Positions 1 through 10,392 of a stretch of 64,000 bases of DNA are shown one piece after another. The position numbers and the translations under genes are program-made. This DNA comes from Sipunculus nudus (taxonomy: Eukaryota > Annelida > Sipuncula > Golfingiida > Sipunculidae). The notes beneath the pieces were generated by a model. The model saw nothing but the letters and a program-made list of their open reading frames with translations. It was not told the origin of the DNA and made no database searches. Positions within the stretch are counted from its first letter, which is position 1. Each line of letters starts with the position of its first letter. The DNA is taken from assembly GCA_026874595.1 (NCBI GenBank), contig CM049321.1, forward strand, positions 14,713,479-14,777,478, read 5' to 3'.

Positions 1-417
1 AGGTTAATAAACCTTTACATTTGGAGGCTTGAAAAGTTCATTTTGATGATGAAAACCCTGCAACATGAGCTTGGGATAAACAAAAATGGAAAGCCAGAAA
101 ATGAAATGTTCACCATCTTAGCCTCTTTTGATATGCACAAGTGTCACCAGAAATTCCAAAAAGAGAAGCAGTTTTGTTCTTTTGCTTTAGCAGACCCTCC
201 CCCATTTTATTATAACTTAGTAAAACAACAACAAAGGACAGCATGCAACGGACACACACACACACACACACACTACAGGGCTGCTTCATGTATGTATGGG
301 GACATACTGACCAGTAGCTCAGCCGAGCACAGTGTTTTGGCCCACCCCAGCATCTGGCACCCTGCCAGCAACTTAGCCGAAGTGCCCCTATTCTCTGGAG
401 CACAGTCATTCAAGATG
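1..417. other. Flank with no gene; (AC)11 microsatellite
   Basis: I see no gene here. A perfect AC dinucleotide tract lies at 252-273. An open frame crosses the segment on both strands, but it translates the AC tract and has no recognisable domain, so I treat it as chance. Confidence 0.6.
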
Positions 418-474
418 CCCGTTATTGAAAGATACATGTGAAACTTTAATCATAATATCGTTGCCCTTTTATTT
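418..474. repeat. 46-bp minisatellite, left part (cut by LTR element)
   Basis: This is one unit of the array that resumes at 4909. It shares the words GATACATGTGAAACTTTAATC and CTTTTATTT with the right part, minus the copied target site. Removing 475-4908 and one ATTT joins it smoothly to the array at 4909-5161, which shows the retrotransposon landed inside the minisatellite. Confidence 0.75.
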
Positions 475-810
475 TGTTATGGAGTAGGAAAGTGCATATT
501 TGTGACTTAACACATATTTCAAGGAATATTTCACATTTCATATTTCACAAATTTAAGCTCAGTTTCAGGCATGTCAGACTGAACAATTAATGACTTCTCA
601 TAATTGATGACACCCGACAACCAGTCATCCGGTCACACACATATAGGCTTCTCTCCCAATTTAATCAGAGAACAGTACACCAAACCATTAAGGTCTATTT
701 TAAGTCTGTACAAACAGAAATAGTGTCACAGAATGACTTATGTGTTTAGTCTTTATTAGGGAATGTTAGAACACAATTAAAACATGTTATTTTATGAGAC
801 TCCGCATGTG

Positions 811-817
811 TATATAA
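811..817 (+). promoter_or_regulatory. TATA box of the 5' LTR
   Basis: TATATAAG lies about 345 bp upstream of AATAAA in the same LTR, the order expected for a retroelement promoter. The same box is in the 3' LTR at 4456-4462. Confidence 0.7.
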
Positions 818-1155
818 GCACTGTCCTCCAAATAGGACTGCAGTTCAGTCTATAACTGGATGTATGTCAGGTCAGACTTGGGATTTTCCAGAATACTTTC
901 ATCCAGTAAAAACTGGCAGAACTTATTAAGTCAACTTATAACTCTGATGTAATTGTGACCTACTTTGGGTCATCCAATAAGGTTTAGCTTTTATGACGAA
1001 ATGCAGAAATATGGATATGAATGTCTCATATGTCATGTGAAAGCTGTGTAACAAAACTATCTGTAGTGCGCACAGAGAGTCAGAGAGAGAGAGGGACCAT
1101 GTCTAGCTGGGCACTGCAGGGCCTCAGCAAAGACTGGCCCAGACTCTGTCCTGTG

Positions 1156-1161
1156 AATAAA
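1156..1161 (+). promoter_or_regulatory. Poly(A) signal of the 5' LTR
   Basis: AATAAA after CTGTG and before GGCTTC. The equivalent in the 3' LTR is at 4801-4806, where it would end the element transcript. Confidence 0.65.
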
Positions 1162-1263
1162 GGCTTCTATCATCAAATTGGTCTTGGAACATTGTCAGCC
1201 ACGCGCATCAGCAACTGCTTGTGATACAGTGTGAGGACATCTCCCCACCCCACATCTGTATCA

Positions 1264-4119
1264 TTATGGTGGAGACCGGGTCCCGTATCATTATGGTGGA
1301 TGAACCAGGATTCACTTCTAGCACATCAACACCAGAAACGATAACAGTGCTGCCAGTTGGAGTGAAGACAGAAGATCCCCCTCTTGCAGCCACAGATGCC
1401 ATTGACTGGTCTACCAACCCATGCATTGGAACTACAACCCAGGTACTGGATCACAGCCTAACATCAAGAATGTCATCTCTGCTGCTTAAGGTATCACATT
1501 TGCTAAGAACTCTCTCTTCAAACTTTAACTTGGCTGCAGTTTCTCAGGGCTCTGCTTGAGAAGATCAAAGACTCTCCCTGTATCTTTAAACCAAAAGGAC
1601 ACTGTAAATCAGCATATTGCTTTAACCGTGACTTCAAGTTGCAAAAATGACTTTTTTCACTTCAAAAAGTGCTGTGAAATAAGCCTGAGATCATCATTGT
1701 TCCTGACCAGCCACCAAAAAAAATCAATATCGGGACAAGCCAGCTTCAGGCCTATGTCAACAATAATACTGGCAATACCACGTGCACTGTGTTTTGTGTG
1801 ACAACAAGTTCCTCGCTATGTTCCTGCAACTACTAGAAGCAGATTTGCCGTTTAACCGCTATCTTCTGCATCACCTTCCATACAATGACTCCAGAAAGAA
1901 AAAAGAAGCCAAGTCAGCAGAGAAGACAACAGAAGACCCAGAGAAGACAAGGTTTCCTGAGGTAATGAAAAACAAAACCAGAGACTCTGAATTTTACATG
2001 CCCAAAGTAAATTTGTGGCATATTTCAGAATATTTTGCATGTATAGGTTGTAATACAAAAAAAATATGTATGTAGTTACTAGTACTCTATAACTTTCTCT
2101 TATTGATGTGTCATAGTTGTAACATGATATAATTTAATGTCTCTATCTTATTGATATAGTTAGGAATAAGTTTACAAGACCACAGCAAAAGGTGTAGAAC
2201 TGTCAATGTTAGATTTGATACAGTAATGTCTATCTCAGACGTTAATATGCAATGTCACAAATGACTATATTGATTTACATTCAAGAATACCTAGAGTAGA
2301 GCAATATGCAAACCCATCAGCATGTTATCTTTCATTTATATTGAGATTTTCTCATGTGTTGTTCCATACCAAATCATCAGGTATCATGATGCTCTCTTGG
2401 CTAAATTTAATGGAATGGTAGCACATTGTGTCACCAAAGCACAATGGGATGCTTATTTCAATTGTCACAGTTTGGTCCTCAAACACGGGTTCTTGGGAAG
2501 CCCCCCAATATATAGGGAATTGGACAAACTGGGGAGTGTGATGACTCCAAAAATCAATAATGCACTGACCTGTGGTCACATTATTGCCTAAAACAAGGGT
2601 TTGATATGGTTAACCTCATTAATAGCTGGAAATGCCAGGCAAGATATGAAGGTTAGCCCAGGAATTCTTCTCATAGGAATTTCACATTTACGCATACTAT
2701 GACAGACATGTTTCATGAGCAAATGCATTCTGGTCATGCATTCATGATACTGTTAACCCATAAACCAAGATGTGGAATGACAAGGTTTCGATCATTAACA
2801 GTATTCTTTTAATTTACATCATCACTCTACAGATGTATGTTTGATCTTACACATAAATAGCATGCAATAAAACTACCATCAAAATCCATATATGGTTAGA
2901 TCGATACGTGCAACTGTCAGGGATTTATTTTCATTATCATTACATTTTCACACAACTTTCGCCTTGTTCATGCACAAAAAATGGTAATCCATGGGAATAT
3001 ATGTATAACATTCCTCTGTCGTTAGGAATGACATTATGTCTGTCATGTACTTATCCGCTGGTAAGGTACACCAGTTGTGTTATGCTAAAGGATTAGTAAA
3101 TCAACCTTCCATTATTCTCAAGTCAACTTGTCCCAATGGCAAGTATGAAAGCCAAGATGTATTTTGAATCATTGGTACTGATCAACACACAGAGCAGATT
3201 GTCATGTACCTATGTATATGTTAAACTCTTAGGCACAAGAGTATATAAACTTTGTCAGATTAGGAATTCATGATCACTTTTCCCATAGGAATTGTATGTT
3301 TAGCTACAGGCATTGCTAATTCACTTGTTATAATTGGTAATGCATATTGTTGTTATACAGAACATGTTTATTCAACATCACTTACTGTATGGTAGAATGG
3401 TTCACATACTTTGAATTATTCCATTGCTTACACAGTATGCATAGTACTTGTATATTCTAGCTGTGCATTCATTATGAACATGATGCTATAATCATATCTA
3501 TTAAGATATTTATTTATTGATTCTACTTAGATGCTGTCATACATATATAATCTGCTGCTGTACTGCTTATATTAGGATGTCAAATAATGTCATCATAGTT
3601 GCGATGTTGTCACTGATTACTTATACATCAGCATTTTATCTTCTAGATAATGTTTAGGATTGTCCATTCACAAAAAAAGAAATTCTGTGTTAGTTAGCAT
3701 ATATGTGTAGCTATATATATCTCCTTTCTCAGCTTATTAAGCTTTAGCTTAGGCGTTGTTGTACTGCTACATAATTTTAAAATAGGCACTTCCTTATTCC
3801 TTACACTGTTACATCTGGAACTGTGACATATGTTCATGTACTTCACATCTATATTGATATGTGCAATCTATTACACCTCAGTGATGTAATACTTTACTCT
3901 CTACAGACATATATCCAACACACTGTCACTAGTGCCAGCTAGTTCATTTACATTATGGCACCTGATCTTGCAGTAAATGCAGACTTAAGCAGTGTATCTT
4001 GATCTTTACACATTATGTATTTCTGTCATCTACATTCCGGTTATCCTTCTTGAAATAACTAAATTTTTCTCCGACTTAGCCAATGAGGCCGGAGCCTCAT
4101 TCTGAATACCAGAGGGATA
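1264..4119 (+). other. LTR element interior, no recognisable pol
   Basis: 2.86 kb without a frame over about 112 codons. The first 800 bp looks more coding-like than the rest. A 51-codon open stretch at 1681-1836 reads KPEIIIVPDQPPKK, then an Asn/Thr-rich part ending in a Cys-rich tail. A frame near 1880-1960 is rich in Lys, Arg and Gln, as gag basic tails can be. These patches lie in different frames and are broken by stops. They may be a decayed gag or captured host exons; I recognise no family. From about 2080 to 4080 I see nothing but AT-rich sequence. Confidence 0.5.
4082..4119 (+). other. Hairpin and polypurine tract before 3' LTR
   Basis: A perfect 8-bp stem with a 4-nt loop (AATGAGGC CGGA GCCTCATT, 4082-4101) is followed by AGAGGGATA at 4111-4119, abutting the TG of the 3' LTR. 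The purine run is in the place and strand expected of the plus-strand primer. The hairpin is an extra feature of unknown use. Confidence 0.6.
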
Positions 4120-4908
4120 TGTTATGGAGTAGGAAAGTGCATATTTGTGACTTAACACATATTTCAAGGAATATTTCACATTTCATTTTTCACAAATTTA
4201 AGCTCAGTTTCAGGCATGTCAGACTGAACAATTAATGACTTCTCATAATTGATGACACCCGACAACCAGTCATCCGGTCACACACATATAGGCTTCTCTC
4301 CCAATTTAATCAGAGAACAGTACACCAAACCATTAAGGTCTATTTTAAGTCTGTACAAACAGAAATAGTGTCACAGAATGACTTATGTGTTTAGTCTTTA
4401 TTAGGGAATGTTAGAACACAATTAAAACATGTTATTTTATGAGACTCCGCATGTGTATATAAGCACTGTCCTCCAAATAGGACTGCAGTTCAGTCTATAA
4501 CTGGATGTATGTCAGGTCAGACTTGGGATTTTCCAGAATACTTTCATCCAGTAAAAACTGGCAGAACTTATTAAGTCAACTTATAACTCTGATGTAATTG
4601 TGACCTACTTTGGGTCATCCAATAAGGTTTAGCTTTTATGACGAAATGCAGAAATATGGATATGAATGTCTCATATGTCATGTGAAAGCTGTGTAACAAA
4701 ACTATCTGTAGTGCGCACAGAGAGTCAGAGAGAGAGAGGGACCATGTCTAGCTGGGCACTGCAGGGCCTCAGCAAAGACTGGCCCAGACTCTGTCCTGTG
4801 AATAAAGGCTTCTATCATCAAATTGGTCTTGGAACATTGTCAGCCACGCGCATCAGCAACTGCTTGTGATACAGTGTGAGGACATCTCCCCACCCCACAT
4901 CTGTATCA
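4120..4908 (+). repeat. 3' LTR
   Basis: Copy of 475-1263. The only difference I found is A versus T in the TTTCA(T/A)TTTTC stretch about 70 bp in. Followed by the duplicated target ATTT. Confidence 0.9.
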
Positions 4909-5161
4909 ATTTGAAGAAACAAGTGAGACTTTAATCGTAATGGCTTTGCTCTTTATTGTGAGAAACATGTCAAACTTTAATGAATATGGATTTGCTCATT
5001 ACTGAAAGAAACATGTCAAACTTAATGACAATTTGTTTGCTTTTTATTGTAAGATACATGCGACACTTTATTCACAATGGCTTTGTCCTTTATTCTAAGA
5101 AACGTGATACTTAAATATCAATGGGTAAGCTCTTTATTGTAAGATACATGTGAAACTTAAA
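4909..5161. repeat. 46-bp minisatellite with iterated poly(A) signals
   Basis: About five and a half units with a period of 45-46 bp; the shared word is AGAAACATGT or AGATACATGT. Most units carry TTTATT on the plus strand, which is AATAAA on the minus strand (4952-4957, 5043-5048, 5067-5072, 5089-5094, 5133-5138). The array starts at the stop codon of ZNF-A, so it probably forms that gene's 3' UTR and supplies several alternative polyadenylation signals. Confidence 0.7.
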
Positions 5162-6628
5162 TCATAATGAGTTTGCTCTAGTGTGACTTTTGTTATGCAA
5201 CGTAAGATGAGACGATTGGGAGAAACATTTACCACACTGTTCACACTTGTATGGTTTCTCTCCAGTATGAATCCTTTTGTGCATATTTAGAGTGGATAAA
5301 CGGGAGAAACACTGGCCACACTGGACACATTTGAATGGTTTTTCTCCTGAATGAATTCTTCTGTGCGCAGAAAGATCAGGTAATCGGGAGAAACATTTGC
5401 CACATTGTTCACACTTAAATGATTTCTCACCCGTATGAACTTTATAGTGCGTTGTAAGATGCGAAGATTGGGAGAAACATTTACCACACTGTTCACATTT
5501 GAATGGTTTGTCCCCAGTATGAATCCTTTGGTGCGAATTAAGATGAGAAAATTGGGTGAAACATTTGCCACACTGATCACATACGAATGGTTTCTCACCT
5601 GTATGATTCCTACAGTGCACAGTCAGATCAGATGATCGGGAAAAACATTTGCCACACTGATCACACATGAAAGGTTTCTTTCCTGTATGAATTCTATTGT
5701 GGAAAGTAAGCTCTGTTAATTGGTAGAAACATTTGTCACATTGCTCACATTTGAATGGTTTCTCGGCATTATGAATTCTATTGTGTCGAGTCAAATGAGA
5801 TGAATGACGAAAACATTTACCACATTGTTTGCACTTGAAAGGTTTCTCTCCAGTATGAATTCTTTTGTGTCCATTAAGATGATGCAATTTGGAGAAACAT
5901 ACACCACATAGCTCACATTTAAATGGTTTCTCTCCAGTATGAATTCTTTTGTGCACGGACAGCGCAGACGATTTGGAGAAACATTTACCACACTGTTCAC
6001 ATTTGTAAGGTTTCTCGCCAGTATGAATTTTAATGAATCTCGTACATGGTCCAGCACGTTTACCACTGCGGACACATTCGAACGGATCCTCCCGAGAATG
6101 ATTCACCTTGTGCCCGGTCAGAGCTGATAACCTAGAGAAAGTTCTGCCACACTGTTCACATTTGAATGGTTTCTCTTCATTTGTTTTACTGAGGGACTGT
6201 TTTGTTCCTCGGGGATATTTCTCATGTTCAAGATGCCCTATACTTTTCTTTTTGTGGCTCTCTGTGTGTTCCTTAAATATTTTTTCTTCATCGAAACACT
6301 TTTCACAGAAGTTACATTCAAAGGTTTTCTCATTCAGTGGCATGTATTGTCCTTCTGGAGATTCACATTTGAATGGCTCCTCCTCAGTTGGTTGTCTAAA
6401 CGGTTTCATTTCACTGGGATTAAGAGCACATTTCTCATATACTGGATGCCCTATCCTTTCCTTTTTGTGGCTCTCTGTGTGTTTCCCAAATATTTTTTCA
6501 TCCTGGAAACATATTTCACTGAAGATACATTCAAAGGTTTTGTCATTCAGTGGCATGTGTTGTCCGTCTGGAGATTCACATTTCAATAGTTTATCTAGGT
6601 CGTGTGGAGATAACTTTTCTGAATCCAT
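5162..6628 (-). CDS. ZNF-A, C2H2 zinc-finger protein (488 aa)
   Basis: Predicted nuclear DNA-binding protein. I chose the ATG at 6628 (start MDSEKLSPHDLDKLLK) because the 18 codons before it run into a splice acceptor at 6641 and because ZNF-B starts the same way. Residues 1-155 hold a tandem duplication: about 17-60 and 88-131 repeat CESP(D/E)GQ(H/Y)MPLN, each ending in an atypical finger. In the first copy the second Cys is Ser37; in the second C105, C108, H121 and H125 are intact. A canonical finger follows at 156-178, then a damaged one at about 184-202 that lacks a Cys and a His and is three residues short, then ten fingers at 28-residue spacing from 208 to 482 with TGEKP-type linkers. 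Helix contact sets (-1,2,3,6) in order from 156: RSAG, KSAV, KHHG, HSHR, QTEF, RSDV, QSHS, QSHT, RPDA, RSTM, QSHL. There is no KRAB, BTB or SCAN domain. The target is unknown. Confidence 0.92.
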   Translation of the reverse strand: MDSEKLSPHDLDKLLKCESPDGQHMPLNDKTFECIFSEICFQDEKIFGKHTESHKKERIGHPVYEKCALNPSEMKPFRQPTEEEPFKCESPEGQYMPLNEKTFECNFCEKCFDEEKIFKEHTESHKKKSIGHLEHEKYPRGTKQSLSKTNEEKPFKCEQCGRTFSRLSALTGHKVNHSREDPFECVRSGKRAGPCTRFIKIHTGEKPYKCEQCGKCFSKSSALSVHKRIHTGEKPFKCELCGVCFSKLHHLNGHKRIHTGEKPFKCKQCGKCFRHSSHLTRHNRIHNAEKPFKCEQCDKCFYQLTELTFHNRIHTGKKPFMCDQCGKCFSRSSDLTVHCRNHTGEKPFVCDQCGKCFTQFSHLNSHQRIHTGDKPFKCEQCGKCFSQSSHLTTHYKVHTGEKSFKCEQCGKCFSRLPDLSAHRRIHSGEKPFKCVQCGQCFSRLSTLNMHKRIHTGEKPYKCEQCGKCFSQSSHLTLHNKSHTRANSL

Positions 6629-6641
6629 TTTACATATGTAC
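6629..6641 (-). other. 5' UTR stub and splice acceptor of ZNF-A
   Basis: Reading the minus strand, TTGGTTGCAG ends at 6642, after which the exon begins GTACATATGTAAA before ATG. The pyrimidine tract is modest, but the placement matches the other two family members, which also have an acceptor 15-30 nt before the ATG. The upstream exon and promoter are not identifiable here. Confidence 0.6.
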
Positions 6642-7315
6642 CTGCAACCAAAATGAAAACAACTAAGTAAGCTAACGTGCATAGTACACCCAAAGAAGCT
6701 TAAGAAAATATTAAGTCAAAAAAGCTCAAAGTTTTGTTATCTTTTTACGTCACCGTTTTTTCATTATTTTAATGATGCATTTCCACTGCCAGCCCACTTA
6801 ACAATTTGTTCCATTTCTGCAAATGAAAACACTCGGGATGGGAGCTAAGCCTCCATTTGTAGCATCCCCCCACCCCTGATGGAAATTAGCAATTCAAAAC
6901 TAGACGTTTCTGGCATTGGAAACCCATAGTGCTTATCTCAAGACTGGGCACAAATCCCTTCTACAATAGGCTCCCTTCTTCTGAAGCATATAATTAAACT
7001 TTACAAGACTAAACAAATTAAAGAATAAACATCTTGTTGGAAATAATTTGTGTCAAATTTGATGGGAAAATATGCAATCATTCAAAGGATATGGCTTCAT
7101 AAAAATCCTATATTTCCGCAGACTTTACCTTGTAGGTCAAGGTCACAGTTTTCAAAACTCAGCCATCTTTGTTAAACAATTTGTGTTTTAAATCTGAAGG
7201 GAAAATTAAACATAGGCTTTCAAAACGTATGGGGTTCGCCATAATTATGCTTTTTGGCTGATGTGAACTTGGACACTAGATGAAACCACAACCGAGAAAC
7301 AGATGTCATGATGCA
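6642..7315. other. No gene seen
   Basis: AT-rich sequence, presumably ZNF-A intron or upstream flank. I see no coding frame, repeat or RNA gene that I can support. Confidence 0.5.
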
Positions 7316-9971
7316 CCGTAAAAGTCGTTGCAGAAGTCGCATCCTTATTACAAGTCGCACCCTGACTTTTAGGATCCCCATGGGGAATAGCTTATCAAGT
7401 TTAGTTTCAGGAAAAGTCCATAATATAGGTCGCACCCAGACTTCAGAGGCGTCCCAACCACCTGATACATATGAAATTTTAGTATCATTCTTTGCGATGC
7501 AAGACTACAACCAACGTCCCCGTAGTACTTATGTGGTTTATAAACTAATTAAAAACCATTTAAACATAAAAACAATTGGACAGCTTTAATACAATGTTTA
7601 TATTTAAGGAATAACAACAGAATCTTGACATATTAAGTCGGGGTTTAATTGTCAGGTAAGATTTGTACAGTGCCAAAGTCAGCTGCGTCGGATAACAATT
7701 TGTGCTGTGAAACGATGTCATTGTTGCTGTTTCTTACTAGGTTAAGTAACATTAGAATGCAATCATCAAGTTAAATGACTGTATTAATAAACTTAAAGAG
7801 TCTGAGGCAAAATACTATCACAATCGAGCAACTCTTTAAATCGTTAAAGATCGTCAAACGTAGGGTGGATTCATTAGACTATGATTAGTTTGCGTACGCG
7901 TGACGAGTCCCAATCCGTCGCATTGGGCATGATTTTAACCTACTTAAGACAACTGAAAGATGGAAAGAATAATTTAGTTTAAATTTATTCATCTAATTTC
8001 TGAAATGGGCTCTAAAACTGAATTTAGTAACCCTTGAATTAATTGTTACAACCACAGGCGCTTGAATCGCTATTTGTGTTGATATTGGCTTAAATCGTGT
8101 TCAATTTACCTTAACAACAGTCCCCTACCGTTTAATGAGCTGTAAACCATGTTATATCGCTTGCCGGTACTTGTTTATATAATAGATACACAAGGCCGGC
8201 ATCCAAGTCTGCGGTGGGTTGGCGATAATACAAGAAATCAATTCAAATTCCCGAATATTTCAAAGATTTTCGAGGGAAGAAACTTACAGTCGTTAAATGG
8301 CCAGTTCTTCTTTCTATAAAAGCATTAACAATTCCAATACACACAGTGTACCACTTGTAATGAGCTCTTATTTGTAACTAGTCTGCATCCATTAAGCAGC
8401 TGTTACCCCAAACGAGGAAATCCCCATTTATCTTGGTCAGCAGTAGGGATTCCCCCCTGGAACCTAACACCTGATTGGTTGATAATGATGGAAATAGTAA
8501 TCTGGGTTAAATATGTCTGCTCGTCGCTTAATGGATACAGACTCGTCCGCAGACTTGGATGCCGGCCTTGTGTATCTATTATATAAACAAGTACTGGCAA
8601 GCGATATAACATGGTTTACCGCTCATTGAACGGTAGGGGATTGTTGTTAAGGTAAATTGAACACGATTTAAGCCAATATCAACACAAATAGCGATTCAAG
8701 CGCCTGTGTTACAACTTACCATCTAGGCGCGGCACATGCACGGTATAAGTGAAATCACTGAAATATATGTCAGTCAACAAGGGGATAATGAACGCTTTAT
8801 TGACCGGTCAGTTAAAAAAAAATCATTGAATTTACAGGTTTTATATTTACTGAGACTAATGATTTTTTTTATCTCGAAAACCCAATTTCCATCATTATTA
8901 GTGATTATATTCAAATTGCTTGGATGTATGGCAAACTCAGCCGTGTTGAACTAGACCTGTCATGACACCAAACGATGCCGGTTCCCGTGGAATTTAGGTA
9001 CGTATGTGGCATTTTAAGTAAATAAAATATATACCTGTATGTTGTTATTTCATTGTATTGATTAATATGTCTTCATTAAAAAAAAATCACGAATACGTCA
9101 ACGCACGATTGACCGTAATGCTTGCGTGCCGCCATATTGTTGACCGGGCATACGATCGTCCTGAAAGAGACACGGGTAACACACGAAGCAAATCATATAT
9201 TTGCAGCTCACGTAAAACGTTATAACTTTTTTATCCAAAACGTTTGAAAACCACGAGATGGTGACAGTGACTTAACGGTTCTTAATATGAGAGTTGTTAA
9301 CTGTGGATATCAGTCACGGAAGGCTTAGTTGACATGGGGATGTAAAGGTCATTGCACGGGTGACCCGGGGCTTGAATTTCCGCTACGCGGCTTCAAAGGT
9401 CAGCTGGTATTCAGCGATCAACCGGGCAGGCAAAAGAATTCACGACGTGTCTGTAGAGGATCAAGCTTGAATGACACGCAACTTTACATGCATAAACGGA
9501 TATGGAACCGCGAGTTTTTCTGAATGACAAGCATACCCATATAGTTAACCGGAAAGAAAATGTACATCAAAGAGCGGCAGACTGGCATATGCGTCAAATT
9601 GACTCATGATATTACAGTAACGCAGATTAGGAAGTCACTTGAATTGCGGCTTGTCACAACGGGTAGGCCTTGAACTGGGCAAATTTAAAATTTGCATTTA
9701 ATGTTAATAAAATGAAAATTCCGTCAGTTCACAAAATATAAGGCCCAAGAGATGATTAAAAGTGTAAATTATTGGGGAAAGACGTTTCACAAAGCACTGG
9801 ATAAAGGTATCGCCGATTATCGCTCAACTGACGTCGTTCCATGTACCGGGAAAGCTGACTGAAACGGGATACATACGTATTACAAGTCGCACCCCGACTT
9901 TGCTAGAAAATTCTAGTTTTTAGAATTCGATTTCCTAGTACAAGTCGCGACTTCTGCAACGACTTTTACGG
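7316..9971. mobile_element. TIR element of the CCGTAAA family, no transposase
   Basis: The ends are 25-bp perfect inverted repeats beginning CCGTAAAAGTCGTTGCAG (7316 onward, inverted up to 9971). Just inside, GTCGCACCC(T/C)GACTTT is also inverted between the ends (7352 and 9888 regions). Both flanks have CA next to the end, so a 2-bp duplication is possible but unproven. The 2.66-kb interior has no transposase frame. It contains the nested foldback 8053-8708 and a CpG-rich stretch around 9080-9200 with a YY1-like GCCGCCATATTG at 9128-9139. It resembles the 17192-19383 element in its ends and in the (G)GGTGCG(A/G)C subterminal motif. Confidence 0.75.
8053..8708. mobile_element. Foldback element, 162-bp TIRs, 7-bp TSD
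   Basis: The left arm 8053-8214 and right arm 8547-8708 are inverted copies at about 97% identity; four substitutions are visible in the 80 bp I compared in detail. The spacer is 332 bp with no coding frame. The ends are CACAGGCGCTTGAATC. Directly outside on both sides is TTACAAC (8046-8052 and 8709-8715), a 7-bp target-site duplication. This is a complete non-autonomous DNA transposon nested in the 7316-9971 element. The superfamily is uncertain: hAT and P make 8 bp and Dada 6-7 bp. Confidence 0.88.
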
Positions 9972-10392
9972 CAATCTGGCATTCCAAAAACAGGAAACAA
10001 GTGGCCCATGGGCCATGAGACTCAGCTGAATTTGAGATACAGTTGATGAATGTATTAATTACTGGTATTATGATCTGGTGAAGAATACAAATTTGTGAAA
10101 GAGCCTTGAACAATGAGTAGAGTGATTTCCAGGGGTACCCAAAATCATGCTTTTTGCCTATAGTTCTTAGAAAACAGGTTACACAGCCTGATTTGTGAAG
10201 TCCAAGATTTTATCAGGAACTCTTTAGATGCAATGTTCTACTTCAACCTACTACTTGTAGGGTAACCGCAATCTTTCACATGGCTCACAGAATATAGGTC
10301 AAAGTGATCTTATTGTTGGTTTCTAAGATTTTACATGGACATCCCTAGATCTTTATTAAACTAGATATTTCTTGGCAGTGCAGGTTCCTTAT
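9972..10392. repeat. Degenerate repeat remnants
   Basis: Sequence related to the 11745-12790 family (AGGTTACAC..., TCAGGAACTC, CATGTTC-type words). It leads into the conserved pre-end ATTTCTTGGCA(G/T)TGCAG that also precedes the 14261 element. No gene. Confidence 0.45.

Larger units (their letters stand above)
475..1263 (+). repeat. 5' LTR
   Basis: 789 bp, TG...CA. The TATA box at 811-817 and AATAAA at 1156-1161 imply a U3 of about 360 bp, an R of about 330 bp and a short U5. A 67-codon frame inside is identical in both LTRs simply because the LTRs are copies. The word TATCATTATGGTGGA occurs at 1259-1273 and again about 30 bp later. TGGTGGAGACCGGG from 1267 is the best primer-binding-site candidate, three bases past the LTR; I could not match it to a tRNA. 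Confidence 0.9.
475..4908 (+). mobile_element. Young LTR retrotransposon, apparently non-autonomous
   Basis: Two 789-bp direct repeats (475-1263 and 4120-4908) begin TG and end CA, and I found only one mismatch between them. The flanking 4-bp duplication is ATTT (471-474 and 4909-4912). Each LTR has a TATA box, TATATAAG, and a downstream AATAAA. A purine tract AGAGGGATA (4111-4119) sits directly before the 3' LTR. The 2.86-kb interior has no long reading frame and no reverse transcriptase, integrase or protease motif that I recognise, against the 4-5 kb of gag-pol in a complete Gypsy, Copia or BEL element. The near-identical LTRs imply recent insertion, so it was probably mobilised in trans. 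A 4-bp duplication fits Gypsy-like or BEL-like integrases, but I cannot assign a clade. Confidence 0.9.

Noticed and set aside
1021-1224. A 67-codon frame found twice (also 4666-4869)
   Set aside because: Both copies lie inside the LTRs and are identical because the LTRs are.
5287-6656. Several frames on both strands overlapping ZNF-A
   Set aside because: Shadows of the finger repeat in other frames; the 28-residue C2H2 frame accounts for the sequence.
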